Shown here: one piece after another, positions 20,700-33,585 of the stretch | Layout: each line of letters begins with the position of its first letter | Numbering within the stretch: position 1 is the first letter of the stretch | Source: Pseudeuparius sepicola | Lineage: Eukaryota; Arthropoda; Insecta; Coleoptera; Anthribidae | Reading direction: 5' to 3' | NCBI GenBank assembly: GCA_963920635.1 | Contig: OY987306.1 | Coordinates: 33,857,453-33,921,452 of the forward strand | Length of the DNA: 64,000 nucleotides | Program-made: the position numbers and the translations under genes | The notes under the pieces: generated by a model | Databases searched by the model: none | Seen by the model: only the letters and a program-made list of their open reading frames with translations | What the model was told of the DNA's origin: nothing

Positions 20700-21010
20700 A
20701 ATAAACAATCCTAGGAAGGAGTCAAAGCTCTATAACGTGTATTATAAAATACGTGAGACGGAAAGCGCCCTGAATCTTGACACAATATTTTTATGTCTGA
20801 CACTGTGATAGGTGTCAGTATGTATTATTTAGATACTTCGAGTTGATGTGCTTAGCTGTGCGGCTTGCGGCACTTCCCTGACCGCCAAAACTAAAATATT
20901 TGAAGACAATAATCCATCGGTAAGTAACTTTGTAATTTAAATTAACTTTTGAGGCCATACGCACCAAAGTGGCACAAGCGTTTGTGTAGGTACCTTGGAA
21001 ATTTAAAATT
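20700..21010 (+). repeat. Dispersed repeat, inverted partner near 63040-63330
   Basis: Phrases such as ACTTCCCTGACCGCCAAAAC, AAGTGGCACAAGCGTTTG and GTGTAGGTACCT are found in reverse complement at 63045-63330. A small part (GCACCAAAGTGGCATGGTTT) also recurs at 61546-61580. The type is unknown. Confidence 0.6.
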
Positions 21011-21160
21011 ATTATCAAGGATAATAACAAGTTCAGGAATTTGGAAATGAAAGTTCCACATTTAAAATGTCAATACTCTGTCTCTGCTAACCTAACCTCT
21101 GTTTTCTTTGTACCTGCATTTAGTGTTTTGTGACAGGTTGCCGAATAACAAAATGCCAAC

Positions 21161-21981
21161 CATAGAGATCACATATTATATAGGAGTGCTGGACGATGTT
21201 TTTTATATATAGGATGCGCAGAAAATATTTGACGAATTTTCTAAAATCATAAAATAGTAATAAATAGGCCCAGTGGACATGCGCATTTGCAATTTGGGGT
21301 AGTGTTTTGTGATACTTGACACTCTTTGACAGCCATTTGACAGCGACAAACTAAGTATAACCTACCGTTGTTTGCATCATAGACTTTTTGTGGCATAATT
21401 TTTTCGATTTTCAGCTAACAATTAATAGTTTCTTCGCGTTTTAGTTGTTTGAGTGTTTTATTTAATTAAGTGATCATCTCGAATATGTTCTGCTCATTTT
21501 ACACCAGAGAGTTTAAAAACGAAACGAGTCAAAACGCAGCTAATTGAAAATGCGGTACCAACTCTTCTATTAATACCACCTAAACCATCATTTAAGTAAG
21601 TATATTAACATGATTGTTGTGTAAGAAACTATTAGTAGCTAATTTGTTTTAGTGTTAAAGTTATAAAGGTAGATGAAAACAAGTCAAGTTCTAGCATCAG
21701 TGAAGCAAATTCTAGTAGTTTGGACGAAACTAGTTTTACAAGTATAAACGAACCTAGTTGTAGTTATCGAAGTCTTGACCAGCCCACGTTGAGGTGAGCT
21801 TAATTTATTATCAATATACAAGTTTGTAGGGAGATAGTAATTCAGAAAAACAACCACTGTTTTGAATTGCGCGGTCTGAAGGTCTAATGCGCATGTTCCA
21901 TAGGCCCATGCGCAAATCCACAATTTGCCATAAAAAGGGAGTTGTTCGGCACTCTACCTATATATATATATGATCTCTGTG
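21161..21981 (+). mobile_element. P-like element with THAP remnant (copy 1)
   Basis: The inverted ends begin CAYAGAGATCA and run through an AT-rich stretch to AGTGCTG. The exact 8-bp duplication ATGCCAAC lies at 21153-21160 and 21982-21989. A coding remnant inside reads as the C-terminal half of a THAP domain (ICSAHFTPESL, then NAVPTLLLIPPKP) at 21483-21595. It has a GTAAGT donor and a second 47-codon exon (21653-21793) that joins in phase. THAP plus 8-bp duplications point to the P superfamily. The catalytic part is absent. Confidence 0.78.
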
Positions 21982-21999
21982 ATGCCAACCGATCTATCA

Positions 22000-22345
22000 G
22001 TGTTCAAGGGTCTGTTTCGCCAACCACCCCCCCCACCGCCCCCCCGCCCGGTACAACTCTAATTGACGGCGTTGGACATGTGTAAAGCCGCGTGTAATTG
22101 TAATCCGGTTCCCGCGATTCGACTGTACGGAATCCCTTTACGCATCTGTTAGAATTCTCTCGGAATCGGGTGCGCGCCGCGGTGACAGATCGCGCGTCAC
22201 CCCTACATATAGGTGGGTGTGTATTTGAACGAAAAGGGCGGCCGGGGAAACAATCGAGTGTTGATATTTGCACAAGTTCATCCGGTTACACGGGAAAGCC
22301 CCGGACAACTGAACATGCACGGTGGCGTTTCGAGTTGTAATTGTT
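22000..22345. other. GC-rich, CpG-rich island
   Basis: In an otherwise AT-rich region this stretch has many CpG steps (for example GGGTGCGCGCCGCGGTGAC) and a C-rich run at 22020-22050. It may be an unmethylated island, such as a promoter or unannotated first exon. No convincing coding exon was found on either strand. Confidence 0.35.
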
Positions 22346-22495
22346 TTAACAGCTCGCTAGATTTTCGTCTGTAACTTTGCTTTTCGAAATATTACATAAG
22401 TATATTGGTATCTTAATTACATGCAAATTTCCTCCGCCTGCATACGTAGGTAACATGAGGTTAACGAATAACCTGAAAAAAAATATATATATATA

Positions 22496-23683
22496 CAGGG
22501 TGTAACTAAACTGATGGTCAAAAATGAAACCACGTATTCTTGGAGTGAAAATAAGGGCACTTCTTCATATATTTTTTTCTCCTACGGGCCTTAGTTTTTT
22601 TTTTACAGAGCGTAGAAGTTTGGAGAAAAATACACATATTTATTAGTATTTTTAGAAGTATACGAGATATTTTCTTCAAACTTGGCGTGTCACATGAGCA
22701 GATGAGCCGTCAAATTTAAGGTTGACATGAAGCTTCTGAGGCTCCCAGTTGCGGAGATACAGGGTGTTAGTAAAATTAATTAGTTCAGAAAAATATGAAT
22801 ACCCTGTATAATCGCATTTTTTAAATTTGTTTTGAGTGGTGAATAGAATGGTTAACAAAAAGTATCTCTTAGTATTTTTTCATATTCGCAGCCGTTTCTT
22901 AATTATTTTTAAAGAACGGCAACGCTGCAATGAACAATAGTCACTTTAAGAATAAATCTAGCATTCTGTGGATGTCAATTAAACTTTATTTAACAAAATA
23001 CAAAAGCAAAAACAATAATAAAAGAAACGTATTGATATTAGAAAATTAAATTATTAAATGTTCGAAATGACCGCCGTCTCTTTCAATACACGCAACTATG
23101 CGTTTCCGCATGTTTATTATTGCCATTCGCAAGTCCATAGCAAACGTGCATATCAGTCAATTCTTCAAATGAAAATATAATTTTTCAAAATATTGATACT
23201 AAGGTGCAAAGTTGGCACCCAAATGATTCAAATAATGCCAAGTTTAATTGACATCCACAGATTGTTAGATTTATTCTTAAAATGACTTTTTTATTGCAGC
23301 ATTGCCGTTCTTTGAAAATAATTAAAAAACGGCTTAGAATATGAAAAAATACTAAGAGATACTTTTTGTTAACCATTGAATTTACCAATCAAAACAAATT
23401 TAAAAAATGCGATTATACAGGGTATTCATATTTTTCTGAACTAATTAATTTTAGTAACACCCTGTATCTCCGCAACTGGGGGCCTCACAAGCTTCATATT
23501 AACCTTAAATTTGACAACTCATCCGCTCATGTGACACGCCAAGTTTGAAAAAAATATCTCGTATACTTCTAGAGATACTAAGAAATATGTGTATTTTTAA
23601 AAAAATATATATGAAGAAGTGCCCTTATTTTGACTCCAAGAATACGTGGTTTCATTTTTGCCCATCAGTTTAGTTACACCCTA
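22496..23683 (-). mobile_element. Mariner-type fold-back element keeping a transposase C-terminus
   Basis: The ends are (C/T)AGGGTGTAACTAAACTGAT, flanked by TA (22494-22495 and 23684-23685). The inverted arms are about 470 bp each (22496-22990 and 23210-23683). The middle, on the reverse strand (about 23145-23050), encodes a short tail ending IERDGGHFEHLII then a stop, the characteristic C-terminus of IS630/Tc1/mariner-group transposases. It is a deletion derivative whose arms were made long by duplication. Confidence 0.78.
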
Positions 23684-23685
23684 TA

Positions 23686-25604
23686 TAGAAATGGCTGCCA
23701 CTTCCGCAATGACTTGTTTCTGTAGAAATTTTGTTTATTTACAATAGGCCAAAGGCGAGGTTGCCATGATTACAAAGTGCTAACGATGTAAACAATACTA
23801 GTGCTAGTTAAAATAAGGTTACCTAATATTATGTTGTATAATACATTTTTATGGAAAACAATGTTGACCAAAGAAAAATTCAATAGCATTATTCATTTTA
23901 ATCTTGATCTTATTGAATATTTTTGCTTTATTTTTCTGAGGTTTTTGCCCAATCTGACAACGATGCTTTGAAGATGATGTGGACAGTTTGTGTTGTATTT
24001 TGGAATCGTTGTTTCCACGATACACGAAAACAGGCAAATCTGCGCATCTATTCTATACCTCAGTTGCGAATCACGAATTCACGAATTCAAAATAATGGAC
24101 GGCTGCGGTTGTGTTTTACGTTTTTTTATAGTTTACAGTTTAATTTGTCAAGCAAAAAGTGTAAACAACTGTCAGTCAAGAAATAAATCCTTTATCTATG
24201 GTCAAGAATAAATAAACAAGGACGGGTTAATAATTTATTTATTGATAAATAAATAAAAAATAATAAAAATAAATAAATCTTTGCAGTGAAATCAGTGAAA
24301 TTCACCTTACTTACAATAAATGTATTATTTAGATACCTATATGATATTTTTTTATCGTCTACCAATATACGGTCTTTTAAAAGAAAAATCCTGTTAATTT
24401 AACAAAATATACATCAATTTTATTTGCAAATTTTTAACATTTATTTAAAAGAAAACGTTTTTTTGCGGCGATTTCGACCCAATCAAAATAAAATAAATAA
24501 TGCACGCCCATGGAAACCAGCCCATATTTTATGAAACTATCATAATCAATTAAGAAATTTTCAAAAAAAAAACGACGTTAAAAAATAATTATAGAGCGTC
24601 GGATAAGCCTGTTTCCGGCTAATTTTATTTTTTTTAGCGAAATCGTCAAATTTCAGTTTCCAAAGGGGTTGACCCCCCGCAAATCTCGGGGAAATATTCG
24701 CCACGCCCGCAGGGAATTTTCCAGGGGTCTCATTTCACAGTATCTTATACATCTCGAGGCGCTGCGTCGATTGGCGCCACGCAGAATGTCGTAGCTCTAA
24801 CCGTTTCCGCGAAAATGGCCTTCAAAGTCAAACCGAAAGTGAAAACTCGAAGTTCGGATTTTTTTCTAAAACTTTGTGGCTGCGTCCGGATTAAGCGTAA
24901 TTCTACCGTGAAATGGGACTTTTCCTAAGTAAATCGACCAGCCGAATCGATTTAGCATGGCCCCGAAGGCGTAGGGCTCACCGGTTTCGAGCAAATATTT
25001 TTTCGTAAATTCGACCCCTCGATTTTGGAGGTGTTGGACAATTTATACGAAATCTCGGAAACGACTGGACGAAATCGAATTTAACCTTTTTTTCCGTCAT
25101 CTACTGGTCGAACTGCGTAGGAGAAACCTATTTTCGGTGCAGGTTAACATTTTTGGAAATTCAAAAAAGTGTCGGGTCAATTTACGTCGGATAGGCTTGT
25201 TTTGGACTAATTCTCGCCGAAAGACCTCAAAAATCCTTATACATCTCTCGGTCTACGGTCTACCTACACACAGTAGGCCTTGGGAGAAGGGAGAACAAGT
25301 GAAAATCAGGGAAAAGCGAGATAATTTGATCAAGTAGGCGGGCGATGTAGGGGGTGTTTTGCGCCTGGAAAATCGAAAAAACTGCTGTTGAATTTCCATT
25401 TGAAGAAAAAAATTCTTATGTTTTGTTTCTTGCTAGAAGCCTCCATCGTAAAGCCGCGATAATATTTTAGTAGTTATAAGACGTGCCGCCGGCCCTTAGG
25501 GCATTTTGTAATTAACAACCAGGAGCATGACCACGCAGTCGTTCGCAAGAATAATAATAAAGTACCTACATACAGAAAATAATAGGTAAGTACAAGTACA
25601 AGTA
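23686..25604. other. Non-coding region with dispersed repeats
   Basis: 23750-24060 is a direct repeat of 25613-25870 (GTTGCCATGATTACAAAGT start). At 24765-24835 GCGCTGCGTCGATTGGCGCC is a phrase shared with 29139-29200. 24600-25300 is somewhat GC-richer. No gene was recognised. Confidence 0.5.
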
Positions 25605-26410
25605 CAAGGACACAGGCGATATTGCCATGATTACAAAGTTCAAAGGATGTAAACAATACTATAGTGCTAGTTAATATATTATGATGTATAATACATTTTT
25701 ATGGAAAACAAAGCTGTCCGAAGAGAAATTCAGTAGCATTATTTGATAAATCATTGCACATAAATATCAATTATCTATCACATAACTTAATAACCCTTCT
25801 TATCGACTATTTTTGCTTTATTTTTCTGAGATTTTTGCCCAATCCGACAGCGATGTTTTGAAGATGACGTGCGACGGTCTGTGTTGTATGATGATAGCGT
25901 TGTTTATGGTGCCACAACCTTCTCAAACTTACAAGCCCTGTGCAAACATGTGGCAACGCCGCAGCGGGTCGGTTCAACGGGTCTATGCAGTATACAGCAG
26001 TGTGCACTTTGGTTTAGTTTATCTTTTCTAATAAATGTTCAACCCTCTTTTTAATTATAATTAGATACATTTGTAAACTTTGTTTTAATAAATGTGTACC
26101 TAACGTACGTTTGTTTAACAGACAATAAAAGCAGTAACAAGTAACAAAATATCATAGATTATAAGTATTTATAATAAGTACGATTCCTGGTGTGGATAGG
26201 TACATTTTCGACAAATAATATGGTGAATTTGGGCAAATAGAGGGGTCTACATTTTGTTGTAAGTCGAATTTTTGTGAGAATTTTTCGCAAAGTGCGCCAT
26301 CAGGCAAATAATGATTAGGTACCTATCTTCCTTTATGGTTAAATTTTCATAAAAATACAAACAATAAGCGAACAGAGAACAGTATGTTGTGAAGGAGAGT
26401 AGTATTTATT
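25605..26410 (+). repeat. Dispersed repeat; right half inverted at about 51780-52210
   Basis: 25970-26410 is matched in reverse complement by 51780-52210 (for example ACAATAAAAGCAGTAACAAG and ATAGGTACATTTTCGA). The left part matches 23750-24060 directly. Both arms are about 80-90% similar by eye. No coding content was found. Confidence 0.65.
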
Positions 26411-26705
26411 AGTTTTACTACATTACGAAAAAACATGAATTTTTGAATTATATAGGTATCATATTGATTGTTATATGTATTGTGATGAGCGAATTTATTT
26501 TCAATAAATTATATTTTTGATATTGCTTCAGAGGCCACACAAAACTTATACATATATTATAATGTTTCTTCGTTTTTTTTTATTTTTCTGAGGATGGTTG
26601 TGGTTGTGGTTGCTGCCAACGTAACCTAACCTGTTCTGTGGTTGCTACCGAGTTTGAGGTTATGTTCGGAAGCACATTGTGCAGAAAGTGTTAGCGACTC
26701 AAAAC

Positions 26706-28807
26706 CATAGAGATCATATATATAGTATATATAGGTAGAGTGCTGGACGGTATTTTTTATACATAGGATGCACGGAAAATCTTTGACGAATTTAAAACCA
26801 TAAAATAGTAAAAAATAATAATAAATAGGCCCAGTATACATGCGCATTTGCAATTTGAGGTAGTGTTTTGTGAAACTTGACATTCTTTGACAGCCATTTG
26901 ACAGCGACAAACTAAGTATAACCTACCGTTGTTTGCATCATAGACTTTTTGTGGCATAATTTTTTCGATTTTCAGCTAATTATTAATAGTTTCTTCGCGT
27001 TTTAGTTGTTTGAGTGTTTTATCTAATTAAGTGATGATCTCGAATATGTTCTGCTCATTTTACACCAGAGTGTTTAAAAACGAAACGAGTTAAAACGCAG
27101 CTAATTAAAAATGCGGTACGAACTCTTCTATTAAAACCACCTAAACCATCATTTAAGTAGGTAAGTATATTAACACATGATTGTGGTGCAAGAAACTATT
27201 AGTAGCTTATTTTTTGTTTTAGAGTTAAAGTTATAAAGGTAGATATACAAGTTTGTAGGGAGATAGTAATTCAGAAAAACAACCACTGTTTTGAATTGCG
27301 CGGTCTGAAGGTCTAATGCGCATGTTCCATAGGCCCGTGCGCAAATCCACAATCTGCCATAAAAAGGGACTTGTTCAGCACTCTGCCTATATACAGTGTG
27401 TCCCACTTAAGGACTGACCACCCCTCTAAAATTTTTATTTATGGCTCGATTTCCATAAACTTTTTTTTGTTGGATAGAGCTTCAAAAATGGCATTAATGT
27501 ATAATTCAGGTACCTCGTGCCTTAAATTCATGGCCCACTGAGACGGTGTTTTAGTGCTGAAATTTCGAAAAGTACTATTAGGAATTTTTTTAGAGGAAAA
27601 TCAATGCCGGATTCTTATTCAGCCTTGTTCGAAACCCAAACGTACCAATTTGCATTACCATAGCTCTACAGGGTGTTTCAAAGTTTTTAGTGTTCCACTT
27701 AATTAGTGGCCACCCCTGTAAAATTTTTATTTTTAGCACGATTTCATAAACTTTTTTTTTTGTTGGATAGAGCTTCAATAATGGCATTAAATGCATAATT
27801 CAGGTGCTTCGTGCGTTACATTCATGGCCCACTGAGACGAAGTTTTAGTGCTGAAATTTCGAGAAGTATCTACTATTAGGACCTTTTTTAGAGAAAAATT
27901 AATGCTAGATTTTTATTCAACGTTGTTGGAAACCCAAACGTACCAATTTGCATTAGAAAATGGAGGACTAATTGAAATGACTGAAATTTGAGTTTATGTT
28001 ATGTTGTGTTCTTTATTCATGTATTTGATGATATTAAATTAAATAAAAAATTTGTTCGCTAATAAATTTTTGAAAGAATATGAGTTCCTCATGAATATTT
28101 TAGTGACCAACTTACTAGAAATTAAGAAAATTAATTACAAATTAGTACGTTTTTGTTTGGAACCTCTCACTGCATATAAGAATCCGGCCTTACTTTTCTT
28201 TTTAATTTTTTTTGGTACACCCTGTGGAGCTATGGTAATGCAAATTGGTACGTTTGGGTTTCCAACAACGCTGAACAAGAAACCGGCATTAATTTACCTC
28301 TAAAAAATCCCTAATAGTACTTCTCGAAATTTCAGCACTAAAACACCGTCTCAGTGGGCCATGAATTTAACGCACGAGGCACCTGAATTATGCATTTAAT
28401 GCCATTTTTAAAGTTCTACCCAACAAAAAAAAGTTTATGAAAATCGAGCTATAAATAAAAATTTTACGGGGGTGGTCAGCCCTTAAGTGTGGCAATAAAA
28501 ATTTTGAAACTCCCTGTAGAGCTACGGCAATGCAAGTTGGTACGTTTGGGTTTCGAACAATGCTGAATAAGAGTCTGGCTTTAATTTTCCTCTAAAAAAA
28601 TCCCTAATAGTACTTCTCGAAAATTCAGCACTAAAACACCGTCTCAGTGGGCCATGACTTTAACGCACGAGGCACCTGAATTATCTGTTTGATGCCATTT
28701 TTGAAGCTCTATCCAACAAAAAAAAGTTTATGAAAATCGAGCTATAAATAAAAATTTTACAGGGGTGGTCAGTCCTTAAGTGGGACACACTGTATATGAT
28801 CTCTATG
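26706..28807 (+). mobile_element. P-like element with THAP remnant (copy 2), carrying a nested element
   Basis: The ends CATAGAGATC/GATCTCTATG are flanked by the exact 8-bp duplication CTCAAAAC (26698-26705, 28808-28815). Its own sequence is about 700 bp, matching 21161-21981 but lacking most of the second THAP-downstream exon. A 1.4-kb mariner-type fold-back (27394-28792) sits inside its right terminal repeat. Confidence 0.8.
27394..28792 (+). mobile_element. Nested mariner-type fold-back with duplicated arms
   Basis: Ends CAGTGTGTCCCACTTAAGGA, flanked by TA (27392-27393, 28793-28794). Each side carries two direct copies of an arm of about 260 bp (27400-27660 and 27690-27950; inverted at 28190-28460 and 28500-28792). 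A unique middle lies at about 27960-28190. No transposase frame remains. Confidence 0.78.
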
Positions 28808-29011
28808 CTCAAAACCCACAAAACACGCTGAAACGACACCAAAAAACATCGAAGATAGTGCGAGAAACCTCCTCTGAAACCTACAGGCGATACTGCATTA
28901 TATTGTATAGTCCCCCGAGCAGTAAAACCTGCACTAATTGGCACTGGAAAGGCTACCGCTGGACCCTGAGCAGTTACTACATTGTTTGGGCGGTTAATTT
29001 ATTGGATTACC

Positions 29012-29156
29012 ATGGCCGAAGGGCAGGAGGTAACGAAGCCTCCGCAGACGGCGCCAAACGGAACAAATCAAGGCGGCTGGGGCAGGAGAAGACCCGCGCA
29101 AGCGTGCTACTGCGATGGGTATGGCGTAGGAGAGTCGCTGCATCGATTGGCGCAAG
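29012..29156 (+). CDS. Possible isolated first coding exon (uncertain)
   Basis: An ATG in a strong context (ATTACCATGGCC) opens 48 codons (MAEGQEVTKPPQTAPNGTNQ start) that end at a donor-like CAAG/GTAGAA. Base composition is GC-rich against an AT-rich background. Against it, the last 20-70 bp resemble a repeat at 24765-24835, no second exon was found, and no protein family is recognised. Treat it as a lead only. Confidence 0.2.
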
Positions 29157-29289
29157 GTAGAATGTCGCAGCTTAAGCCGTTTCGGTGAATTCGATTTTCA
29201 AAAGTTAACCGACCCAAATTTCGAAGAAAAATTCGATACATTTTTAATAATATTATTTTGAAATTTGGTTGTGAGTGCGTAAAATAGTT

Positions 29290-29415
29290 GTTTATGTACC
29301 AAGGCACTTGAAGTTCAACTCTTTATGACACGTGTGGAATTTAGTTGCCGAGACCTCTGGCCGAGGCAAATAAACCACACGAGTCATAAAAATAACTTCA
29401 GTGCCGAGGTACCTA
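29290..29415. repeat. Small fold-back related to the 480-bp repeat tips
   Basis: GTACCAAGGCACTTGAAGTT at the left is mirrored by AACTTCAGTGCCGAGGTAC at the right, and TTGCCGAGACCTCTGGCCGA lies between. The same tips occur at 18594-18672 and 32025-32105. Confidence 0.6.
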
Positions 29416-29428
29416 CATATATTATATA

Positions 29429-30815
29429 CAGGGTGAGTTTTTTTCGATGCCCACTATGGGGATCTCGGAAACTAGCAGAGCTAGAACAAAGGTTAAATGG
29501 GGAAAGAATTGCGGTTTTGAATGCTCAATCTAATGCCCCTTTTGGATTTTTAAAAAAGTTCATGGCTCACTAGATATTTTGAAAAGAGTGATTTTTTGCT
29601 ATTTCATCAGATCTCTGTAGCTCCGTGTTATTCCTGATTATACAGAAAAACTGTAGAGACAAAAATTGTAGATAATTTTGGGCTTAATAAGATAACCTAA
29701 TCCAATTTTTATGTTGATTGTGATTTTTAAGATATGACATAAACTTGTGTTTTTAAATGTAAATCATAGTTGGCTGTAGCCTTATCAAAGCGGCCATTTT
29801 TTGAGCTTTCCAAAGATATAATACTCGGCATAGTTATTATAAAAAATAAAATAGCTATGGCTAATTTTCTGATTTTTTTTTAAATTTTCACATAGTCAGC
29901 CATGGAATATTTTCATAAATACGTTCTATTTTATAATTAGACATACTTCAAACTTTCTAATATTTTGTTTTTAGCTGGTAACAAAATGTAACAAAATAAA
30001 ACAAGGATTAAAAAACTCAAATTCAAATTATTATTATTTTAGAAGGTCACCTTTTAAAATAAAAAAGGGCATTCAAACAATCCACCATTATTATTTACGC
30101 AAATATTGCATCTTTTTAAAACTGAATTTGTCGCCTTTCTTAGAGAGCGCCTGTCAATACTGGCAATTGCTTCTAAAACAGCTGCTCTTAATTCAACAAT
30201 TGTCTCATACTTTATTTTGTACTGTTCCCCACAAAAAGAAAACCAAAACAGGCAAATAATTATGTGGTGGAGCTCCATCATGATAATTTTTGTGTTATAT
30301 TGTTACATTTTGTTACCAGCTAAAAATAAAATATTTGAAAGTTTGAAGTATGTCTTATTATAAAATAGAACGTAATTATGAAAACATTCCATGGCTGACT
30401 ATGTGAAAATTTAAAAAAAATCAGAAAATTAGCCATAGCTATTTTATTTTTTATAATAACTATGCCTAGTATTATATCTTTGGAAAGCTCAAAAATGGCC
30501 GATTTGATAAGGCCACAACCAACTATGATTTACATTAAAAAAACACAAGTTTATGTCATATCTCAAAATTCACAAACAACATAAAAAATTGGATAAGATT
30601 ATATTATTAAGCCCAAAATTATCTACAATTTTTGTCTCTACAGTTTTTCTGTATATTCGGAAATAACGGAGCTACAGAGATCTGATGAAATAGCAAAAAA
30701 TCACTCTTTTCAAAATATCTAGTGAGCCATGAACTTTTTTAAAAATCCAAAAGGGGCATTAGATTGAGCATTCAAAACTGAAATTCTTTCCCCATTTAAA
30801 CTTGGTTGTTGTTAT
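29429..30815 (-). mobile_element. Mariner-type fold-back element with transposase C-terminus, right tip missing
   Basis: The left end CAGGGTGAGTTTTTTT follows TATA. Arms 29460-29985 and 30300-30815 are inverted copies. Between them, on the reverse strand (30281-30054), a 75-codon frame contains TIVELRAAVLEAIASI and ends in a mariner-like tail (CVNNNGGLFE). The right arm stops about 30-70 bp short of the expected CACCCTGTA end, so this copy is truncated. Confidence 0.7.
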
Positions 30816-31628
30816 TTTACTGTCTTTGTCATTCTACTAACTTTTTATTATTAATTAATATCGATAAATATATATATTTTCAAAAGAAAATTATATCAAT
30901 CCTTTAAAATTCTGTTCGGCTATGTTTGATGCAATATTATTATTACTTTTTTTTTAATATATCTACTTATATCACAAACTTGCTTCCATAATAAAAAAGC
31001 AAGTCAAACTTTTCCGCACACTCTAATATTTTCCCACATAGGTATGAATTAAATAACATCGATCGGGAAAATAACTTTTCCATCCCTATATTACACATAA
31101 TTCTCAAAACCAACCCCCTCCCTACCTAAAAAAAGACGCAAACAAGCCCTCCAATCCCAGCTCCCGTCTCCATAGCAACCGGGGGGGGACGACTCCCCCC
31201 CTGGGGGGGGGGAGGGGAGGGGGCGTCCCCCTTCCTGGGCAGGGGGGGGGAGTCTACAATCAGCGTCGGAAACTGCTCCAGAGGAGTCAGCAATCAGCGT
31301 ACAAAGGACCAGACTTCCGGTTCGGAGGATACTCGGTTATTACGTTATTTGGGACGATTCTCGATGGGGTGGGCCATTTCTGGGGATTGGGGAAGGGTTG
31401 AGAGGTATTTGGGGGAGTATTGGTGTCGAGAGATTCACATGGAATTTGGTAGATGTAGATTCCCCTGGTATATTGAGTTTTTTTCATTTTCTGAACAAAA
31501 TAGAATGCAAGTAGATGAACTAGGAGAGTTCTGGAGCGGAAGTGACCTCTAGGTGACCTGAAGATCGACAGTGAAGTGTCTTAAAATCATCATTAGAAGT
31601 TCATAAATCGACACAGAAGTAGCCGATT
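30816..31628. other. Non-coding region with a G/C-homopolymer tract
   Basis: AT-rich DNA except 31181-31250, which has several runs of 8-10 G interleaved with C runs (G-quadruplex and hairpin potential). Reading frames near 31290-31550 look random. Confidence 0.6.
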
Positions 31629-32105
31629 ATTGTACGATTTTTTCAATAAGTAGGCCTTGGCGAGATGTAAACATCAAACGTCAGACGCGGAGCCATCGCC
31701 CGTCAAAAGTGACCAAATATTCAAAACACGGCCAATAAAGACCCGTTTAACTTTTCGTACACATTGCGAAATTGTTACCTATAGCAGCGCAATCTTTCAG
31801 TACAAATATTTTAGTAGGTTTGAATGTCAATCTATTTTTCATGGAGGCTGCATAATAGTGGAGTTTCTGTTGGGAAGCGCCGTGCCTCGTCATACTCAAC
31901 CTAGGGAGAGCGATCGTCAAAGTCAAGCAACGCCGCGCGCAGTCGTTTCATGAACGGATGATCCCCTATGATTGTTTTATTGTTTGCCTAATAAAACATT
32001 TTTTGACGATTTCAAAAAATATAATATGTACCTCGGCCAGAGGCCTCGGCAACTAAATTCCACACGAGTCGTAAAAAGTTGAACTTCAGTGCCTTGGTAC
32101 ATAAA
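31629..32105 (+). mobile_element. Complete copy of a 480-bp non-coding repeat
   Basis: Runs from TTGTACGATTTTTTCAATAA to AGTGCCTTGGTACATAAAT without interruption. It is the reverse complement of the split copy at 18594-19563, which defines the unit. No transposase or RNA promoter box was recognised. Confidence 0.6.
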
Positions 32106-32654
32106 TAACAATTCTCTAAATTTCTAAGGATTTTGATACAGAAATACGAAGTTGTTTACAATAATGATAATACACCTTTTTTCTTTATTCTCACGAAGAC
32201 TTAATAAGAAATTAAATAGAGGTATAACTTTCGTTTTAACAAAGCCGAACCGTCTGTTTTTTCAATTAAAATGCAAAAGTAAAACGGACATAAATAATAT
32301 CTTTCTCTATTACAGCAGATAGGGTCCTGCCATATACGAGTATACCTACTCTGAAAACTGTTCCTATATAGGACATGAAAATTAAATATTCTACAGTGGC
32401 GTAGAAAATATATTTTGTGACAGACACCAATAAATAATATTTTTTTTATTTTTTTCCTATTTGGCACTTAAATCACTAAAAATGGATGTTACAATTTTTA
32501 CTCATACCTTTCATCTTATTTATTGAATTTCCTTTTTGAAAAATACATATTTTTAATTACTTAATAAAAATTTAGTACCTATGTACAATAATAGAACTAT
32601 GTAGTAATATAAAATTGTTTGTACAAAGATACTAAAGTTTTTTTTAAATTTATA

Positions 32655-33096
32655 CAGTGTGGTCATTTAAGTGTGCAACATATGGGATTTTTTTTATTAA
32701 CTGCACAACGAAAATACAAATATTCCCGAAAGTTGGTGCATGTTCGATAATCATATTAGGCGCACTTAGAATGGTTGCAAGTCAAACAGCATATACGGTA
32801 GGTCAAAAAATATAAAAATTGTACAAGAGTAAAGTACTCTTATTTCAAAAAATTCATCAAAATGTTATCAAGAAAAGTCGTCTAGAATTAAAAGTTATGC
32901 CTATAAGAAAGAGAAATATATTTTTTGAAAAACATTAATAATTTCAAAAAAAAATTGTTTTAATATTCACCCTAAACAATTTCATAAATCAGTCAAAATT
33001 ATATCAATTTCGCATAACCTTGTTCAAAATCAAGCATATTTGTGAAACTAACTTGGATTTTTAATTTCTTAGGGAATCACAAACATGACCACACTG
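32655..33096 (+). mobile_element. 442-bp mariner-type MITE
   Basis: Ends CAGTGTGGTCAT/ATGACCACACTG are flanked by TA (32653-32654, 33097-33098). There is no coding content. Confidence 0.7.
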
Positions 33097-33585
33097 TATA
33101 TTTTAATAGAGCGTTCATATTCAATAAAAATTGGAAAATCACCAACTTTTTCGAGCGATTTTTTTTACAAATAATGTCATATTTTTAAAGCAAATGAATT
33201 AATCTTCTTGAAACTCTTGTTTTGTTACCTTAGGTACCTATGTAAAAGTACGAAATTCATCCATCTAAAAAATATTTACCGACAACAGTTTTTGCCCCAC
33301 TGACACGGCTATGTCCAAAAAACAATAACACCAGCGGCCGTACACTATACACTCCCATCTGTCCTCGAGCCCATAATTCATGGACAGCCAGCCCTGTTGT
33401 AGCGCCCATGATTGATTTTTATGGGAGCCCATTAAAAGCTTGGATAGGAATATTTCTTGGGGCGGTTTCTTCCTGTTTGCCTTAAGAAAGGGACCCGCAT
33501 TTTGATTAACTTATTAGCAGTTAGGTAAATATCATGTACAGGGTGTGTAAGGTAGGTAACCTACGATTTTTATTCCATTCTTGAG

